From positions 1-23,053 of the forward strand of contig MPNW01000886.1 of NCBI GenBank assembly GCA_011800805.1: a stretch of DNA of 23,053 bases, written 5' to 3'. A program made the translations under genes and the position numbers. Source of the stretch: Hirudo medicinalis (lineage: Eukaryota > Annelida > Clitellata > Hirudinida > Hirudinidae). This document shows positions 1 through 11,007 of this stretch, piece after piece; within the stretch, counting starts at the first letter, position 1; each line of letters opens with the position of its first letter. The notes below the pieces were generated by a model. It was not told where the DNA came from and ran no database searches. It worked only from the letters and a program-made list of their open reading frames with translations.

Positions 1-188
1 CAGGTGCAAGACCACGGATTGTCGTGTAGAGTCACTTGCTTCCAATGGAAATTGATGTTTTGAATTTCTCTTGGCAGGGTCTTGAGCTTGTTGCCGTGGA
101 GAAGAACCCTTCTGGCTTTCGACAGCACTTTCCAGGACTCCTCGTCAATTGATGAGATGCCTCCGGTGCTTAAATCGATGGACTCCAT
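1..188 (-). CDS. Leucine-rich-repeat ectodomain, partial, entering a C-terminal cysteine cap
   Basis: Read on the minus strand, this stretch encodes 62 residues and continues past the left edge. It contains a leucine-rich-repeat core (VLLHGNKLKTLPREI) followed by LHDNPWSCTC, the typical opening of an LRR C-terminal cap (NPWxCxC). Such caps close the extracellular repeat domain of Toll-like receptors, slit-like proteins and similar LRR proteins. The reading frame is open upstream to about base 210 and has a methionine at 188, but that methionine is not necessarily the true start; a complete LRR protein should have further repeats in upstream exons. Transmembrane and cytoplasmic parts, if any, would lie off the window, so the subfamily cannot be named. 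Codon use and GC are clearly higher than in the flanking DNA, which supports a real exon. It points the same way as MIX23. Confidence 0.7.
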   Translation of the reverse strand, partial: MESIDLSTGGISSIDEESWKVLSKARRVLLHGNKLKTLPREIQNINFHWKQVTLHDNPWSCT

Positions 189-1425
189 GTATTTAACTCC
201 ATGTAATAAGCAGTTTAATTATGTATTGCGTACCGCTTGAACTTCGTTTGCTTGACATTAATTGTTTACAATTTATCAGATCATGTGATGATTGGTTTTC
301 TTGTTCATCATTAAAATTTATTAAATATGTTTTTAAGCAATTCCCAGTCCCCTAAAGAAGCGACACTGGTCGAAAGACGAAGGAGTCATCAGGAGGGACG
401 TCATTTCAGCTTTTCCAAGGGGGCAAACCCTCGTATAACTTGAAGAGATGACCCTTTTTTTGCTTTTAGCTAAAGGTTTTTTTTTATTTAGGTATAACAA
501 TACTACTAATAAAAATTGCAGAAAATTCTATTAAAAGTCATCCGATAATGATATAACTACTGGAAATATTTCACAGTTTTGCAAATACTTTTAGATGTTT
601 ATAAAAAAATAAAATCATAGCTAAATGCTATTTCTGCGTAGCAAATTATTTATAATACTAATTTCTTTTGGACGCTTTTAGGCACGCAGATCTCTGAAAG
701 CTTTGATCAAACACCTGATGCTCATGGAACAATGTCAAATGAATCAGCTTTCTATCCCGAATAGTTGGGTTTGTGGCAATTTGTTTTATGGCTTGAGAAC
801 TATAAACTGAAAACACCTTGACAATGGACATGTCTTTAACAAAACGTGAATTCAATAAACTTACATCATGGAAGATTACATTTTTCGACGACATTTATAA
901 ACTTTGTGATTGTTCGCTTCAAGAGAAAAAAAACTTCACAACCCAAAATCTCTCCAAAATGTTTTTATTTGATTTTTTGCGTGGTTGAAAACCCTTTAAT
1001 GAAAAACATGACAATGTTCCTCCAAAGCCAATAAATTAGACTTAAAACTCTATCATGATTACAATTTGCTTCCTTGATAATGATAACAAACTTAATAATA
1101 GAAAATAATAACAAAATAACTATAATAATGATGAAAACACTAGCTATAACCAATTCCATGTTGGCAGAGGTCTTCTGGCAAGTGTGAGAGTTAAAGCACC
1201 AGAATTAGTTAAGAAATAATATGTTGAAACATTAACAAAAGATAATAAAAGATGGTTTTAATGATATCAACAACATTAACAGCTAACTAATATCCTGTCA
1301 ACCATTACATCAGCCAATGAAACACAGCATAAGGAAACACCAATGAAAATGATTTTAAGATATCTTTGATACAATAACCAGTCAACTGCAAACACAATCA
1401 CAAGTAGCTGAAATCATCATCATCA
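189..1425. other. AT-rich stretch without a secure gene
   Basis: This lies between the LRR exon and the MIX23 stop codon. A minus-strand frame at 658-805, preceded by a good acceptor (tgttttcag ending at 806), reads YSSQAIKQIATNPTIRDRK and then LIHLTLFHEHQ, which loosely resembles a leucine-rich repeat. It could be an upstream exon of the left-edge gene, but I could not join it in frame to the exon at 1-188. The MIX23 3' untranslated region probably lies here; on the minus strand there is an ATTAAA at 1262-1257 and an AATAAA at 969-964. Confidence 0.35.
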
Positions 1426-2678
1426 TCATGTAGATGGATCGAGATTTGGTGGGGTGTACAAGAGCCTGCATCTTTCATAGTAGGCCTACAAGAAACAAAA
1501 TAAAATGGAGTTTATCTTTTGATGTGATAATTTGTAGACACATAACTTTTGTAAATAATGAATCGATGTAATCTGGACTGCAAGAATACAGAGATCAAAT
1601 ACATAGGCATGTTGATATGCAAGAATATCAAAAAATGAATAGGGATAAAAGTTCCAACCTTCAAACTCCGATCCTGTATGATCTCTTCGACACTCAATTC
1701 CTGCTGAGCCTGCCTGAGCTGTAAGGCGATCAACAATTATGAGGATAATATGATTCAGTCATCAACAAATAAATGATTTAATCATAAAGCTAATTTAAAA
1801 CTTTCTAAAGCGTGACACTACAATGCGGTTCATTTATAGAGCTCCTGAGGTGCCTCTGAGGCACTTTTGTTTAGCATTTACATAGCAGTGCAAGCTTGCA
1901 ATAAAAATTATTGGGAGCATCAGTATCATTAACTGCTACTTGTTGTCTCATTTTCCAACCATTTTCTGTTCTTTCCTGAGACCCGATATGATCTTGCGAT
2001 CCTCTTGTGAACCATTAGCAATTATTCCTGGATTCTCTTTCAGTTCCTGAAGATGAGTGACTCGAGAGGAAATATCTTTGATGCAGGTTTTAATCATTTT
2101 GTCCCTGTTATTGTGAACTTCTCGGAGCTGAAAATGTTGCATATATTCATCCATGAGATTGATGAGGCAGACTTTTAGTGCAGGTATGATGAACACGATG
2201 AAACAAGTTGCCCAAGCACTCGAGTTAAAGTTTATAGAAAGAAGTAAGTCTATGTTGAGATTTTTGCTCACCTCTTCATAAAACTTTTTGCAAGCCGCTT
2301 CAGGTTTGTCCTGCTGTTTGAAGGAATCAGTAAGAACCGAACAGTTGAGGGCACTCACTATTCTATCATCCATCAGGCGCCATTTCTTCAGCATTTCCTG
2401 AAATTAAGCAAAATAGATTGCAGTGGAATATTGTGTCAAAAGACCTTTATGAATTCCATCGTTTTCCTCCACAAACATTCAAAGAACCCCAACTATTGGC
2501 GGCAAGGCGGCATGACATTGTGGCTTAGTACTCAGTGCGGATAAAAGTACGGTGTGAACCTCTTAAACATCTTTAAGGAAAAGAAGCTAATTAAAGAGAT
2601 AAATATTACCTGGAACAATGCAAAATCCCGACAACCAGGATTCATGGCAGAGGTTTCATCACCTGCTGAAGCTGCCAT
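1426..2678 (-). CDS. MIX23: MIX23 (CCDC58), mitochondrial intermembrane-space protein
   Basis: Five exons on the minus strand join to 160 residues plus TGA: 2678-2610, 2397-2272, 2127-1960, 1718-1659 and 1485-1426. All junctions are GT-AG and phase 0. The product aligns along its length with animal MIX23/CCDC58: RDFALFQ and EMLKKWRLMDDRIVSALN near the N terminus, YEELREVHNNRDKMIKTCI in the middle, LRKEQKM joined to LRQAQQELSVEEIIQDRS, and YERCRLLYTPP at the end. Four cysteines (C16, C59, C80, C147) match positions I recall in the human protein and suit a disulfide-stabilised intermembrane-space fold. Yeast Mix23 is known as a stress-induced factor supporting mitochondrial import. The start MAASAGDE resembles the human start. 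Introns are 212, 144, 241 and 173 bases. Two donors are the unusual GTTGGA, and the 144-base intron is stop-free and in frame. The gene is divergent to UBL3. Confidence 0.95.
2128..2271 (-). other. MIX23: MIX23 intron 2, in frame and stop-free
   Basis: The intron begins gtgagc and ends ttttcag on the minus strand. It is 144 bases, so retention would add 48 residues without a stop. The added peptide includes a hydrophobic run (ATCFIVFIIPALKVCLINL). Removing it gives YEE joined to LREVHNNRD, with exactly the spacing of other MIX23 proteins, so it is normally an intron. Confidence 0.85.
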
Positions 2679-3446
2679 TTTCAAGTTCACTTTTAAACGT
2701 CAAATGTGAATTTATACATCACTCCAAAGTTTTTCAATTATCATTTCAATTTTTGAAATTTTTGATTAAATTGCGTTTATTTATAATTAAAAATTATAAG
2801 GTAAATACTTATTTTTATTTACAATTTATTTATAAAAACATTATTGTCAACATTTTTTAGATAAGGTAGATTTTGTTTGCAAGTTAAAATATAATTTTTT
2901 TAAATTATAATCATTAATATAATGAACTAAATACATTTTTACACGTGAACTTGCTTTGATTTACGTTTTTTATGTTCGTTTTGTGGTGTTTGTTTTTCTC
3001 GGATTGTGCTGGAAATAGCGAAAACTAACCAAACCTGCCATAAAGGACGTTAGAACTCAAATATTTGTTGTGAATTATGCCACTCTGCGAAGTCTTAGCA
3101 GCCAAAGACGTTGTTTTTTGGCTACTTGTGCTGATATCATTATCAGTTTGAAGATGTGTCGAAATCGCGGATAAACTGTCTCGCTCGCCAAATATTAGTC
3201 AACGTTACTCATTACACGCGTTATGTTTATATTTTACGTCTAGCAAGATTTTTCTTTAACATTTAGTCTCCTAATTTCTCAATATTTAGTCTAGCTAATA
3301 GGCGAGAGGCTTATAGTATTTTGTTTTCAGCTTTCGAAGATGATTGACTGGTGACCAGATCCTTAATAAAAATCAGAGAGGACTTTAAAAACTTCCAGTA
3401 AATTTCAACTTGTTTCAAAGAAGCATTTGCAGTCAGTATCCTAAAC
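2679..3446. promoter_or_regulatory. Divergent intergenic region between MIX23 and UBL3
   Basis: The two start codons point away from each other across 768 bases, so both promoters and 5' untranslated regions should lie here. The left half is very AT-rich. Around 2990-3200 composition is more balanced and includes several CpGs (cgaaatcgcgg near 3160, acacgcg near 3215). I see no convincing TATA box or initiator, and assignment as a shared promoter is inferred from geometry alone. Confidence 0.4.
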
Positions 3447-5337
3447 ATGGGTGGAAAGCAGATACCACCCGACCAAGTAACTATTTGATTTCTTTTGAGC
3501 ATGCAAATGGGCAGCATTAGAAGTGTTGAATCTATAGTGTAGTTAATTTTAGGGCGAATTTAATTTCAGTAAAAGTTTATAAATAAAATATTTCAATATT
3601 AGTTTTAATTCAGTTTTATGACTTGAGAAGTTCGACATGGTTATTATTGACATGCTGAGTGTATTTAGAAGGGTTTGAAGTAATGAGTCTATTACAGATT
3701 TCCAGTTGTCTACAACATTAAAAACATTTGAAACATTAGAGCATTTTGTAGATAAAGGCACCTTGTTTCAATCTCTGCAAACACAGTTTGGAATACAATA
3801 TTTGAATTTGTAACTTATTTTTATTAATTAATTAATTTATTTATTTTGTAAAACTTGAAAGTTTGCCTGCACTGCTAACATAAAATTAGGTAACACATCA
3901 CAAGGCTGGTAAATGATGATGAAAAATCTATTATTTTAAATTATGTTGTGAGGTTCAATTTAGAAATGTCGAATATTTCAGTCCAGCCTTTCTTATAAAT
4001 GCGACATGCCCGAGAGCGACCGACCGGCATGCCGGAGGATTATTGCCTCGAGGACCCATAACACATAAAATTAATATGATTTTTATTCTTAGCACATTTG
4101 AAAGACTTATTGGTTATTAACATTAAATGTTACGCTTTGATTTTGGCTGTTGAATTGCCTTGGAATCCCATTTATTCAATTTTTAAAAATAAATACTCAA
4201 TTCATGATGGTGATGATGATGATAAAATATCAACTTCATAATGCCTGATGCTCAAACTGACAAATTAATGTCATCTGTTTTTGTTTGTTTCAAACATGTT
4301 TTGTATTGCATCATGCTGCTTAGCTTAACATGCATTGTCATTGTGAGATCCAACAACATCGTCGCAGATCAAAAGCTTTTCGGATAAAAATGCTCGTTGC
4401 TCGTATTGTATCGTTATTTGCACCGCAACACCCCATGCAGATGTCTGTTGTATGCAACTCATTTTGTATGCTTAATGAGTTGTTTACTCCATGCATTGTA
4501 TTGTTTAACCAGTGATTGGAAGCATCTCATTGTTGTTTCGTTGCTTCAATGAATTCCATGTTCCACGTGCAGATAAACTTGAAATTGATCCTCGTGTCGG
4601 GCAAGACGAAAGAGTTCCTCTTCTTCCCGAACGCCTCCGTCAACACCATAACTCAGAAGGTCTACGAGAACTGGCCAACGGGTAATGATCGTAATTTTGT
4701 TGTCGCTTGTTTATGTTGTCGTTGTTGCTCGACTGGGAATATTTAGGCTGCAGTTGGATTAATTGAAAATAATCGTTCGTACGGAATCAACTCTGCTTAT
4801 CGATTAGCAACTCCACGCGGTAGTTTTATCAGAGTCTTTTATTTGTTTTCAAGAAAAAAATACATTCCAAATGAGTTCTGCAAGGTGTTGTCCAACAACA
4901 GTAATTAATAACATCGGTGTTAATAACAATGTCGATGATTTTATTTTGAATGACTAAATAACGTCATCTGACTTTATGAGGTGAGCATTTACGATAAGGT
5001 CGGTGCGTAACCATAATTACGTTATATAATATCATTTCTATCGGCTAAAATTGAATGATCTGCCGTACATTTATTATTTTTATTATTATTATTATAATTA
5101 CTATTATTAATGTTGTCGTTATTGTTATTCTTGATGCTTACGTTTATTAAGTGACTGTCACGCGATAGCAGGAACACATTTGTTTAATCTCAAACTTCAT
5201 CTGCATATTGCCAACAAATATTTTCTGTCCTTCTTTGATCCAACATTTGGAGTTGTTGCTGAAGACTGCCAACGACAACAATTTTTTTTATTCCAGCCTT
5301 TCTCTTCTTTTCTCTCTTATCAACATGAGTGTGTGTA

Positions 5338-5369
<32 letters not shown>

Positions 5370-7639
5370 TGTGTGTGTGTGTGTGTGTTTTTAAGCAAAT
5401 GTGTGTCTTAGTAAGTGACTTTGTTCTACTTTTATGCTAATTAATTGTGTTAATTATCATGAATTTATCTCTGTGCTCAGCAGGCTGAAGTTTAGACTAT
5501 ACTTATGTTGTTGTAATTGTTGACAATTCTGCATGGAAACGCAGAATTTCCGTTCTTCCATGCACTGAATTCATGCATCCACTAACTCATTCATTCGGCC
5601 ATGCATCTTCAAAATCCCATTCGGGTCGTGCATCGCCGTGGCCGATGTCTCCAGAACATTATTTTTCTCCTACTTTGAACTTTTAACCCCAACGACCCTG
5701 AAGGTTGTGAGGTCACTTTTATTGAAGCTTTAGTTTGGTGAATGGAGTCTCAATGTAGAATCAGTGTCCTGTGAAATTTTATGTCGTCCCGTCCTGTGTT
5801 GGTGTGTGGGTGTGTTGCTGCTGGGGCTTGTAATGACCATGGACTTTGTCGGTGTAGAAGTTGCTGTTTGTTCAGTTAGAGGATTATTAAGCTGTTAACT
5901 CTTGTTATTATTGTTATTGCTGTTACTAATATCATCATCATCATTATTATTATTATTATCATCAATTAGCAATTATAATAGTGTAACAAGTCACATTAGT
6001 CTTTTCAAATGTCACTGCGTTTCTTCCCACCGAATGATAGCTGGTCATAATGCTCTGTGACATTAGTTGCCAACCTCGACCTTCGACCAATGAATGTCGA
6101 CAACATTTCGATGCAATGAAATGCATTGTCTAAACTCTCATTACACTGCAATGTTTGGGCGTACATGATTTACATGATTACATTTTGATTACAAATTGAT
6201 ATATTTCATCGATTGAGATTCAACCCTCACTGTGCCATCGATTGCATTGATTGTGCGACATTGCAATGTGATGATTTCATAAATTTAATAATTGATAATT
6301 GACTAATTATCACAGAATGGGCAGATGAAGTTCTTCCGCCGACAAACATCCTCCGCCTCATCTACCAAGGAAGGTTCCTGCACGGCAACGTCACACTAGG
6401 GGGTGAATGTGATTAATGGATTAATTAAAATTATCATATTCGTTCCATTATTACTATTAATGTTGTTATTATTATTATTATTAATTTTTAATATGATTTG
6501 TTCTTTTGATATGTCATTATCAAAATTGTTGTTAATTATTGCATTACCCTAATATTATCTCACAATGATCAAGACTTTGTGCTAGGACCTCCAACTTTGC
6601 TTGTTTGAAATGTTCGAACAGTTTGTCTAATTTATTGGGGTAAAGATGATTGAGAAAGCAGTTTGGCGAGAGGCAATTGCCAACTCGAGGGAAGTCCCAG
6701 GCTGGTAATGATGGTCTCAATTCTGGTTTTGAGACAGATGGATTATAACGGATTAGTGAATAACTAACCTATAACTATTACAATCAATAAATAGGCAGAA
6801 AGGTCAGAATAATTCCTTGAACGAGACAATCGGACAGCAACCCAATCGGAGTTCCAGGTTTAGACCCTGATTTTGGGGACCCAGGTGTGGAGTTGAAGTG
6901 GCTAGTCCATCCAGAGGGGTAGAGAAATACAAATGTAGTGAAACCTGTGATAGGTGGTCCGATGGCCACCGGCATTACATTTTCATTGATAAGCGGTCGG
7001 TCGTTTGTGTCGACGTTACTCACTGGGGCTAATACTTACAATGGTATTTTCAACAAAATGCATTTCTGTTAGCATTGGCATTTAGAATGCACTTAAATTG
7101 TACATTTTAACAGCATCGACTTGATAGCAACTAGTTAAAGGTGGCAATTGTGATCTATATTTGATGATTATAAATGTGATTGTAATCGGTGGTGAAAGTC
7201 CCACAATAAATGACACTAAACCTTGTTGTTGTAGCCCTCCAGCTGCTACCTGGGTCGACGACAGTCATGCACCTCGTCATGAGGGAACAACTCCCCGAAC
7301 CAAACTATCAAGGCAGTTATCGTTCATTATCAGTCTACCTATTTAACGTTCTTTAATTTTTAGCTTGTTTATTTTTATTGGTCGATGTTCACTTCTTCCG
7401 AGACTTAATTGGCGTCGAGCGCTGACTGACTGCTTTTTATGTGCTCCATTCTGAAGACATTTTTGCCTCTAAGTTCTATTTTACATCCATAATATGGATG
7501 AAGTCTCGACAGCAATGAATAATTAATCAGCCAAACCTAATTAGCTTAAACCTTAATTTGCTAGCTTTTCATTTCAGCCCTTCAGAAAGAAAAGTCTCGG
7601 GAAGATTGCTGCCCCATTTGCTGCTGTAGCATTTGCTGA
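3447..7639 (+). CDS. UBL3: UBL3, membrane-anchored ubiquitin-fold protein
   Basis: Five exons on the plus strand join to 122 residues plus TGA: 3447-3476, 4573-4681, 6316-6402, 7235-7315 and 7578-7639. UBL3 is a ubiquitin-like protein that lacks the C-terminal diglycine and is tethered to membranes by lipidation of a C-terminal CaaX cysteine; in mammals it helps sort proteins to small extracellular vesicles. The beta-grasp domain (about residues 11-100) shows INLKLILVSGKTKEFLF, NILRLIYQGRFLHGNVTLG and TTVMHLVMREQLPEPNYQG, all close to the animal family. Exon 1 encodes only MGGKQIPPDQ; it was chosen because it has a strong start context (aaacATGG), a GTAACT donor in the right phase, and PPDQ-INL matches the PADM-INL of human UBL3. 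A start at 4558 (MFHVQ) is an alternative but would read through a good acceptor. Introns are 1096, 1634, 832 and 262 bases. The tail is unusually rich in cysteine. Confidence 0.94.
4024..4035. repeat. GC-rich 12-base perfect palindrome in UBL3 intron 1
   Basis: ccggcatgccgg is self-complementary and sits in a small CpG-rich patch (about 4010-4055) within otherwise AT-rich intron 1. It could be a regulatory site or chance; no family recognised. Confidence 0.6.
5329..5389 (+). repeat. (GT)n microsatellite in UBL3 intron 2
   Basis: About 60 bases of almost pure GT, broken twice by AT. Short methionine-started frames here encode only CVCVCV and are not genes. Confidence 0.97.
5931..5964 (+). 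repeat. ATC/ATT trinucleotide tract in UBL3 intron 2
   Basis: Runs of ATC pass into ATT and back to ATC. Simple repeat. Confidence 0.85.
7607..7639 (+). other. UBL3: UBL3 C-terminal cysteine cluster and CaaX box
   Basis: The last ten residues are CCPICCCSIC followed by TGA, with six cysteines at residues 113, 114, 117, 118, 119 and 122. The final four (CSIC) fit a CaaX prenylation signal, and an internal CPIC has the same form. The human protein ends CCVIL, with one CaaX box and one extra cysteine. The additional cysteines could be palmitoylated or form disulfides; this is inferred. Confidence 0.8.
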
Positions 7640-8073
7640 TCGGCCGACCCGGTCCTGAGGCCCCCCTATGCCCGTCGAATCGCTCCCGATCGTTATTTTC
7701 TTCCCCCGGACACCATCGAAGATGTTTATATTTATCAGCCAATCACACCCAAGTCGTCGTGAGGACCGATCGACCTTTTGAATATCAATCGGCACCCTAT
7801 CCTCGGCCGACCCTCGTGCGCGCGTGCTCCCGTTTGGCCGAACACTCGTGGGCCTCCGTTTTGGTTTGCACTTCTTTGGAAGTTTCCGTCTTCACCATTT
7901 TCTCTGTCACTGACACCAGGATCATCATCACCACCACCACTGTGATCGCTGCCAGAATGTAACACAAGCTACGTTAGCGTTAGCGACTAAGATGAACTAA
8001 GATTTGTTGTGTGGCAACTCAATGCGTTCTTACTTGTCAATTGGGGTTCCAGATTGTTTTTGTTGCGACATCG

Positions 8074-8110
8074 ATCATCTTTCATCATCATCTTTCATCA
8101 TCATCATTGT
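8074..8110 (+). repeat. CATCATCTTT imperfect tandem repeat
   Basis: Three adjacent copies of a tttcatcatcat-like unit, ending in an ATC run. Confidence 0.75.
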
Positions 8111-8257
8111 CTGTCCATTATGGCTGTTTTGAGGAATTGATGGTGATGATGGTGATATTTGGGTTCTCGTTGAAGACGACCTTGACGAGGTCGGCGATGT
8201 TGGGTTCCTTGCAGGAAAGGTCGAGTCAGTGATTAATTCTGGGGCATTGCTGATGTC

Positions 8258-8325
8258 ATGTGGTGATGATGATGAGTAGCATTGTGACGATGATGGTGAT
8301 GATGATGATGATGATGATGATGATA
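8258..8325 (+). repeat. (GAT)n tract
   Basis: Imperfect GAT repeat broken by agtagcattgtgac; the longest pure block is 8296-8324. Confidence 0.93.
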
Positions 8326-8438
8326 ATTGCAATTGTTTCTGTGGATTTAATAACGACGTACCATTAGCGAGCGAAGCACTCAAAGAGGTTTAGACTCAAC
8401 TTAAAGCTTTTCATCATTGCTCCTCCTACATAAATGTA

Positions 8439-8500
8439 TTGTTATTGTTGTTGTTGTTACTGTTGTTGTTGTTGTTGTTGTTAGTGTTGTTGTTGTTGTT
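8439..8500 (+). repeat. (GTT)n tract
   Basis: Imperfect GTT array with TTA and AGT interruptions. Confidence 0.93.
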
Positions 8501-8672
8501 ACCTTTGCCGAATTTGAAGCCAGCATGCATTTAAGAGGCACGAGAGATGTTTCCGAACAGGTTCTGAATTCGTTGTCGACTTTCAGTTTCCATTCGAGGT
8601 GACTTTAAATCATTTCATTTCATTGGTGCTGTGGTATTGACAATGTGGTATTGTCACACTTGATGTTGCACA

Positions 8673-8749
8673 TTTATTATTATTATTATTATTACTATGA
8701 TTATTATTATTACTATTATTATTATTACTATGATTATTATTATTATTAA
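8673..8749 (+). repeat. (ATT)n tract with a higher-order unit
   Basis: ATT repeat in which the interruption actatgatt occurs twice at regular spacing, showing that a block of about 40 bases was duplicated. Confidence 0.9.
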
Positions 8750-9360
8750 TTTGCCTTCAACACCATTGCTGAATTTGTACCCATGCAATGTATGGCAGTC
8801 GTGTTGTTAAGTACCAGTTTGGTTTATGATGGCGATCTCTTGGGAAGATGGTGATAACCATTTATGGTGGTGCAATTTGGTGATACCCAAGGATTGTCGT
8901 AAAATGGTGGCGAAAACCATTTGTGGTGGAACATACCCGAGGGTGGGGTGCTTGCCCATGGGTAATGGGGCACACCCAAGATATGACTGCAGTTCAATAC
9001 TAGTTGAAAATCAAGTTCTCTTCCATTATACCCCTATTATTGGTGCAGGTGCACAGTTGCGAGTGCAATTATGAGCTGTTATCATCATCATGTTGATAAA
9101 TGTGCTGTTATCATGTCACCATGTTCTTCCTATTGCACTTATGTATGCTATCATCATCATCATCATTGCTTAAGTTGTCATTGGTTGGTGTGATGATTAT
9201 TGATTAATTTTTTTTTTAAAATAATTTATGTAATAAATTTTATAATAACTGTAAAGATTATTTTCTGCCACCGTTGCCAACGTTTTGACAGATGCATGTG
9301 TGCTAGATACATTAAGTTTTTTCTGTGTGAGGTCCTTGTGGTGATAATATTTGTGGCGGC

Positions 9361-9422
9361 GATGATGACGATGATGACGATGATGACGATGATGACGATG
9401 ATGATGATGATGATGATGATGA
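9361..9422 (+). repeat. (GATGATGAC)n followed by (GAT)n
   Basis: Four copies of the nine-base unit GATGATGAC are followed by about eight GAT units. Both strands give long low-complexity frames that are not genes. Confidence 0.96.
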
Positions 9423-10278
9423 AAGATTTGATAGTGGCCATGACTACGACGATGGCAAAGTAATCACGAGCTTCTTGTGTCCTACTTGAGCTATTTGAGT
9501 TCAGAAAGTTCAACCAGATGGTGATGATGATGATGATTCTGTTGACGATCGTATTTTTTTAGACTGCAGTGGTTGTCCACGAGAGATGGAGAGGAGGAGC
9601 GTGAAATCCATCCATCCGTGTCGACTGCTTTACTTATAAGTTCATGAATATATAATTAGATATGACCTTGCCAATGAACTGCTTGGGTCATCTGATGTCA
9701 GTTTCCCTAAATTGTTTCATAAATTATGTTCATTCGTCGCCTCGAGATTGTGACTTACCACAAGGTCGTCGGGTGCAACTCCACCACTGCCAGTCGAGTT
9801 TTTGATGGAAATTGTTTCGGAAATTGTTTGATTTCACTTTGAGGCGACAATCGGACTTTAAATTATGGATTTAAAACTGTCAGAAATGTCACGCATCGAC
9901 TGCAGGTAGTTGTCGCAGTAGGATTGAATTCAGACGGCGTCGACTATTGGATGCCATTGGCCACCATCATATGGCTGCTGTGATCTTATTGGCAGGAAGT
10001 CCACGCTCGATATGTCGATCGTGATTTGTTTGCCCTAATTGACCTTTTCTTAATAATTACTAATTAATTGTCATGATTACTGTATTTTGCTTTTGCTTGC
10101 ATGTTTTCAGTTTTCTAATAGGACTAGGAAGCTTTTGCCATCATCATCATAACTGTCATTACCACTATAAATTATTACAATAATTATATTAGTGCATTCA
10201 AAGTAGGCCGTCATCAGTTTTAGCTGTTAGAATTTATTTACGAGTAAGAATGCTGATGGTGAATGATGAAATTGGTTT

Positions 10279-10374
10279 TGATAATGGTGATGATGACGAT
10301 GATGATGATGGTGGTGGTGACGATGACGATGATGATGATGGTGGTGACGATGACGATGATGATGGTGGTGATGG
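10279..10374 (+). repeat. Compound GAT/GGT/GAC repeat with period about 27-30
   Basis: GAT runs pass into GGT and then GACGATGAC; this whole pattern occurs about three times with blocks of roughly 30, 27 and a shorter end block. Confidence 0.93.
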
Positions 10375-10508
10375 CATCCAATGTTGGTGATTGTGTGATC
10401 CATCATCACCGGTCTCCGAGCAACGAGAGACCAATTGCCAATACTCCTTGCTTCTGTTTCTTTATATTTTTATTGGACAAGAATTTACCCTGGCATTGTG
10501 TTTTTAAA

Positions 10509-10576
10509 GTTGTTGTTATTATTATCATTACTATTAATATTATTATTATTGTTATCATCATCATTATCATTACTAT
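10509..10576 (+). repeat. ATT/ATC low-complexity tract
   Basis: Imperfect array of ATT, ATC and ACT trinucleotides. Confidence 0.85.
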
Positions 10577-10987
10577 TATATTTATATAGTCGCACGACAT
10601 CATTACAACTCGTTAGTTACTTCGTTATCGGATTTCATTCAATAATCACCTAGTTGATGACATTGGAGCTCTTACTGTCCGTGGTATTGAATCGTCGTCT
10701 GACATTATTACATTTCAAATTCATTTCCTTTTTATTAATTTTTAGAATCATCCTTTTTATGGGGGTTGAATTTTCTCGGTCAGCACCCCCTCCTAAGATC
10801 AGCCCGGCCGACCGGGAAGGTTTAGGAAACTGGTGTTGCACTGCGATCGGTTCTCGTCGGGCCGTGTTCGGGTCGACTCGCTAGAAAAATGTTTATTTAT
10901 TTGCTGTATATTTGACAATTTTTTAGATGGTCGTATTTTCTTGATTTTCCAATTAAATTGCATTTCTGTTGATTCTTTCTATTTATC

Positions 10988-11007
10988 TTCTCTCTCTCTC
11001 TCTCTCT
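10988..11007 (+). repeat. (TC)n microsatellite
   Basis: About ten TC units passing into T-rich sequence. Confidence 0.9.

Noticed and set aside
658..894. Minus-strand frame starting MSSKNVIFHD, possible LRR exon
   Set aside because: Part of it is LRR-like, but it could not be joined in frame to the exon at 1-188. A tidy 60-base intron (gtaagt to ttttcag) inside it leads to stops in the relevant frames. Kept only as a note in the region entry.
965..1159. Minus-strand frame with a hydrophobic N terminus, signal-peptide-like
   Set aside because: The hydrophobic run comes from AT-rich low-complexity sequence (ATT/TTA codons) and lies in the probable MIX23 3' untranslated region.
3311..3761. Two short minus-strand frames with vague leucine spacing
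   Set aside because: They overlap UBL3 exon 1 and intron 1, have no clear repeat consensus, and no coherent splice model was found.
6784..7023. 79-codon minus-strand frame in UBL3 intron 3
   Set aside because: Slightly GC-richer than its surroundings and proline/glycine-rich, but no family, splice sites or partner exons were recognised.
7633..7965. Overlapping open frames on both strands just after UBL3
   Set aside because: They arise from GC-rich 3' untranslated sequence with few stops; neither strand shows a domain.
8826..9074. 82-codon plus-strand frame with an internal repeat
   Set aside because: The DNA contains two similar aaccattt-tggtggtg segments but the product matches nothing, and no splice context was found.
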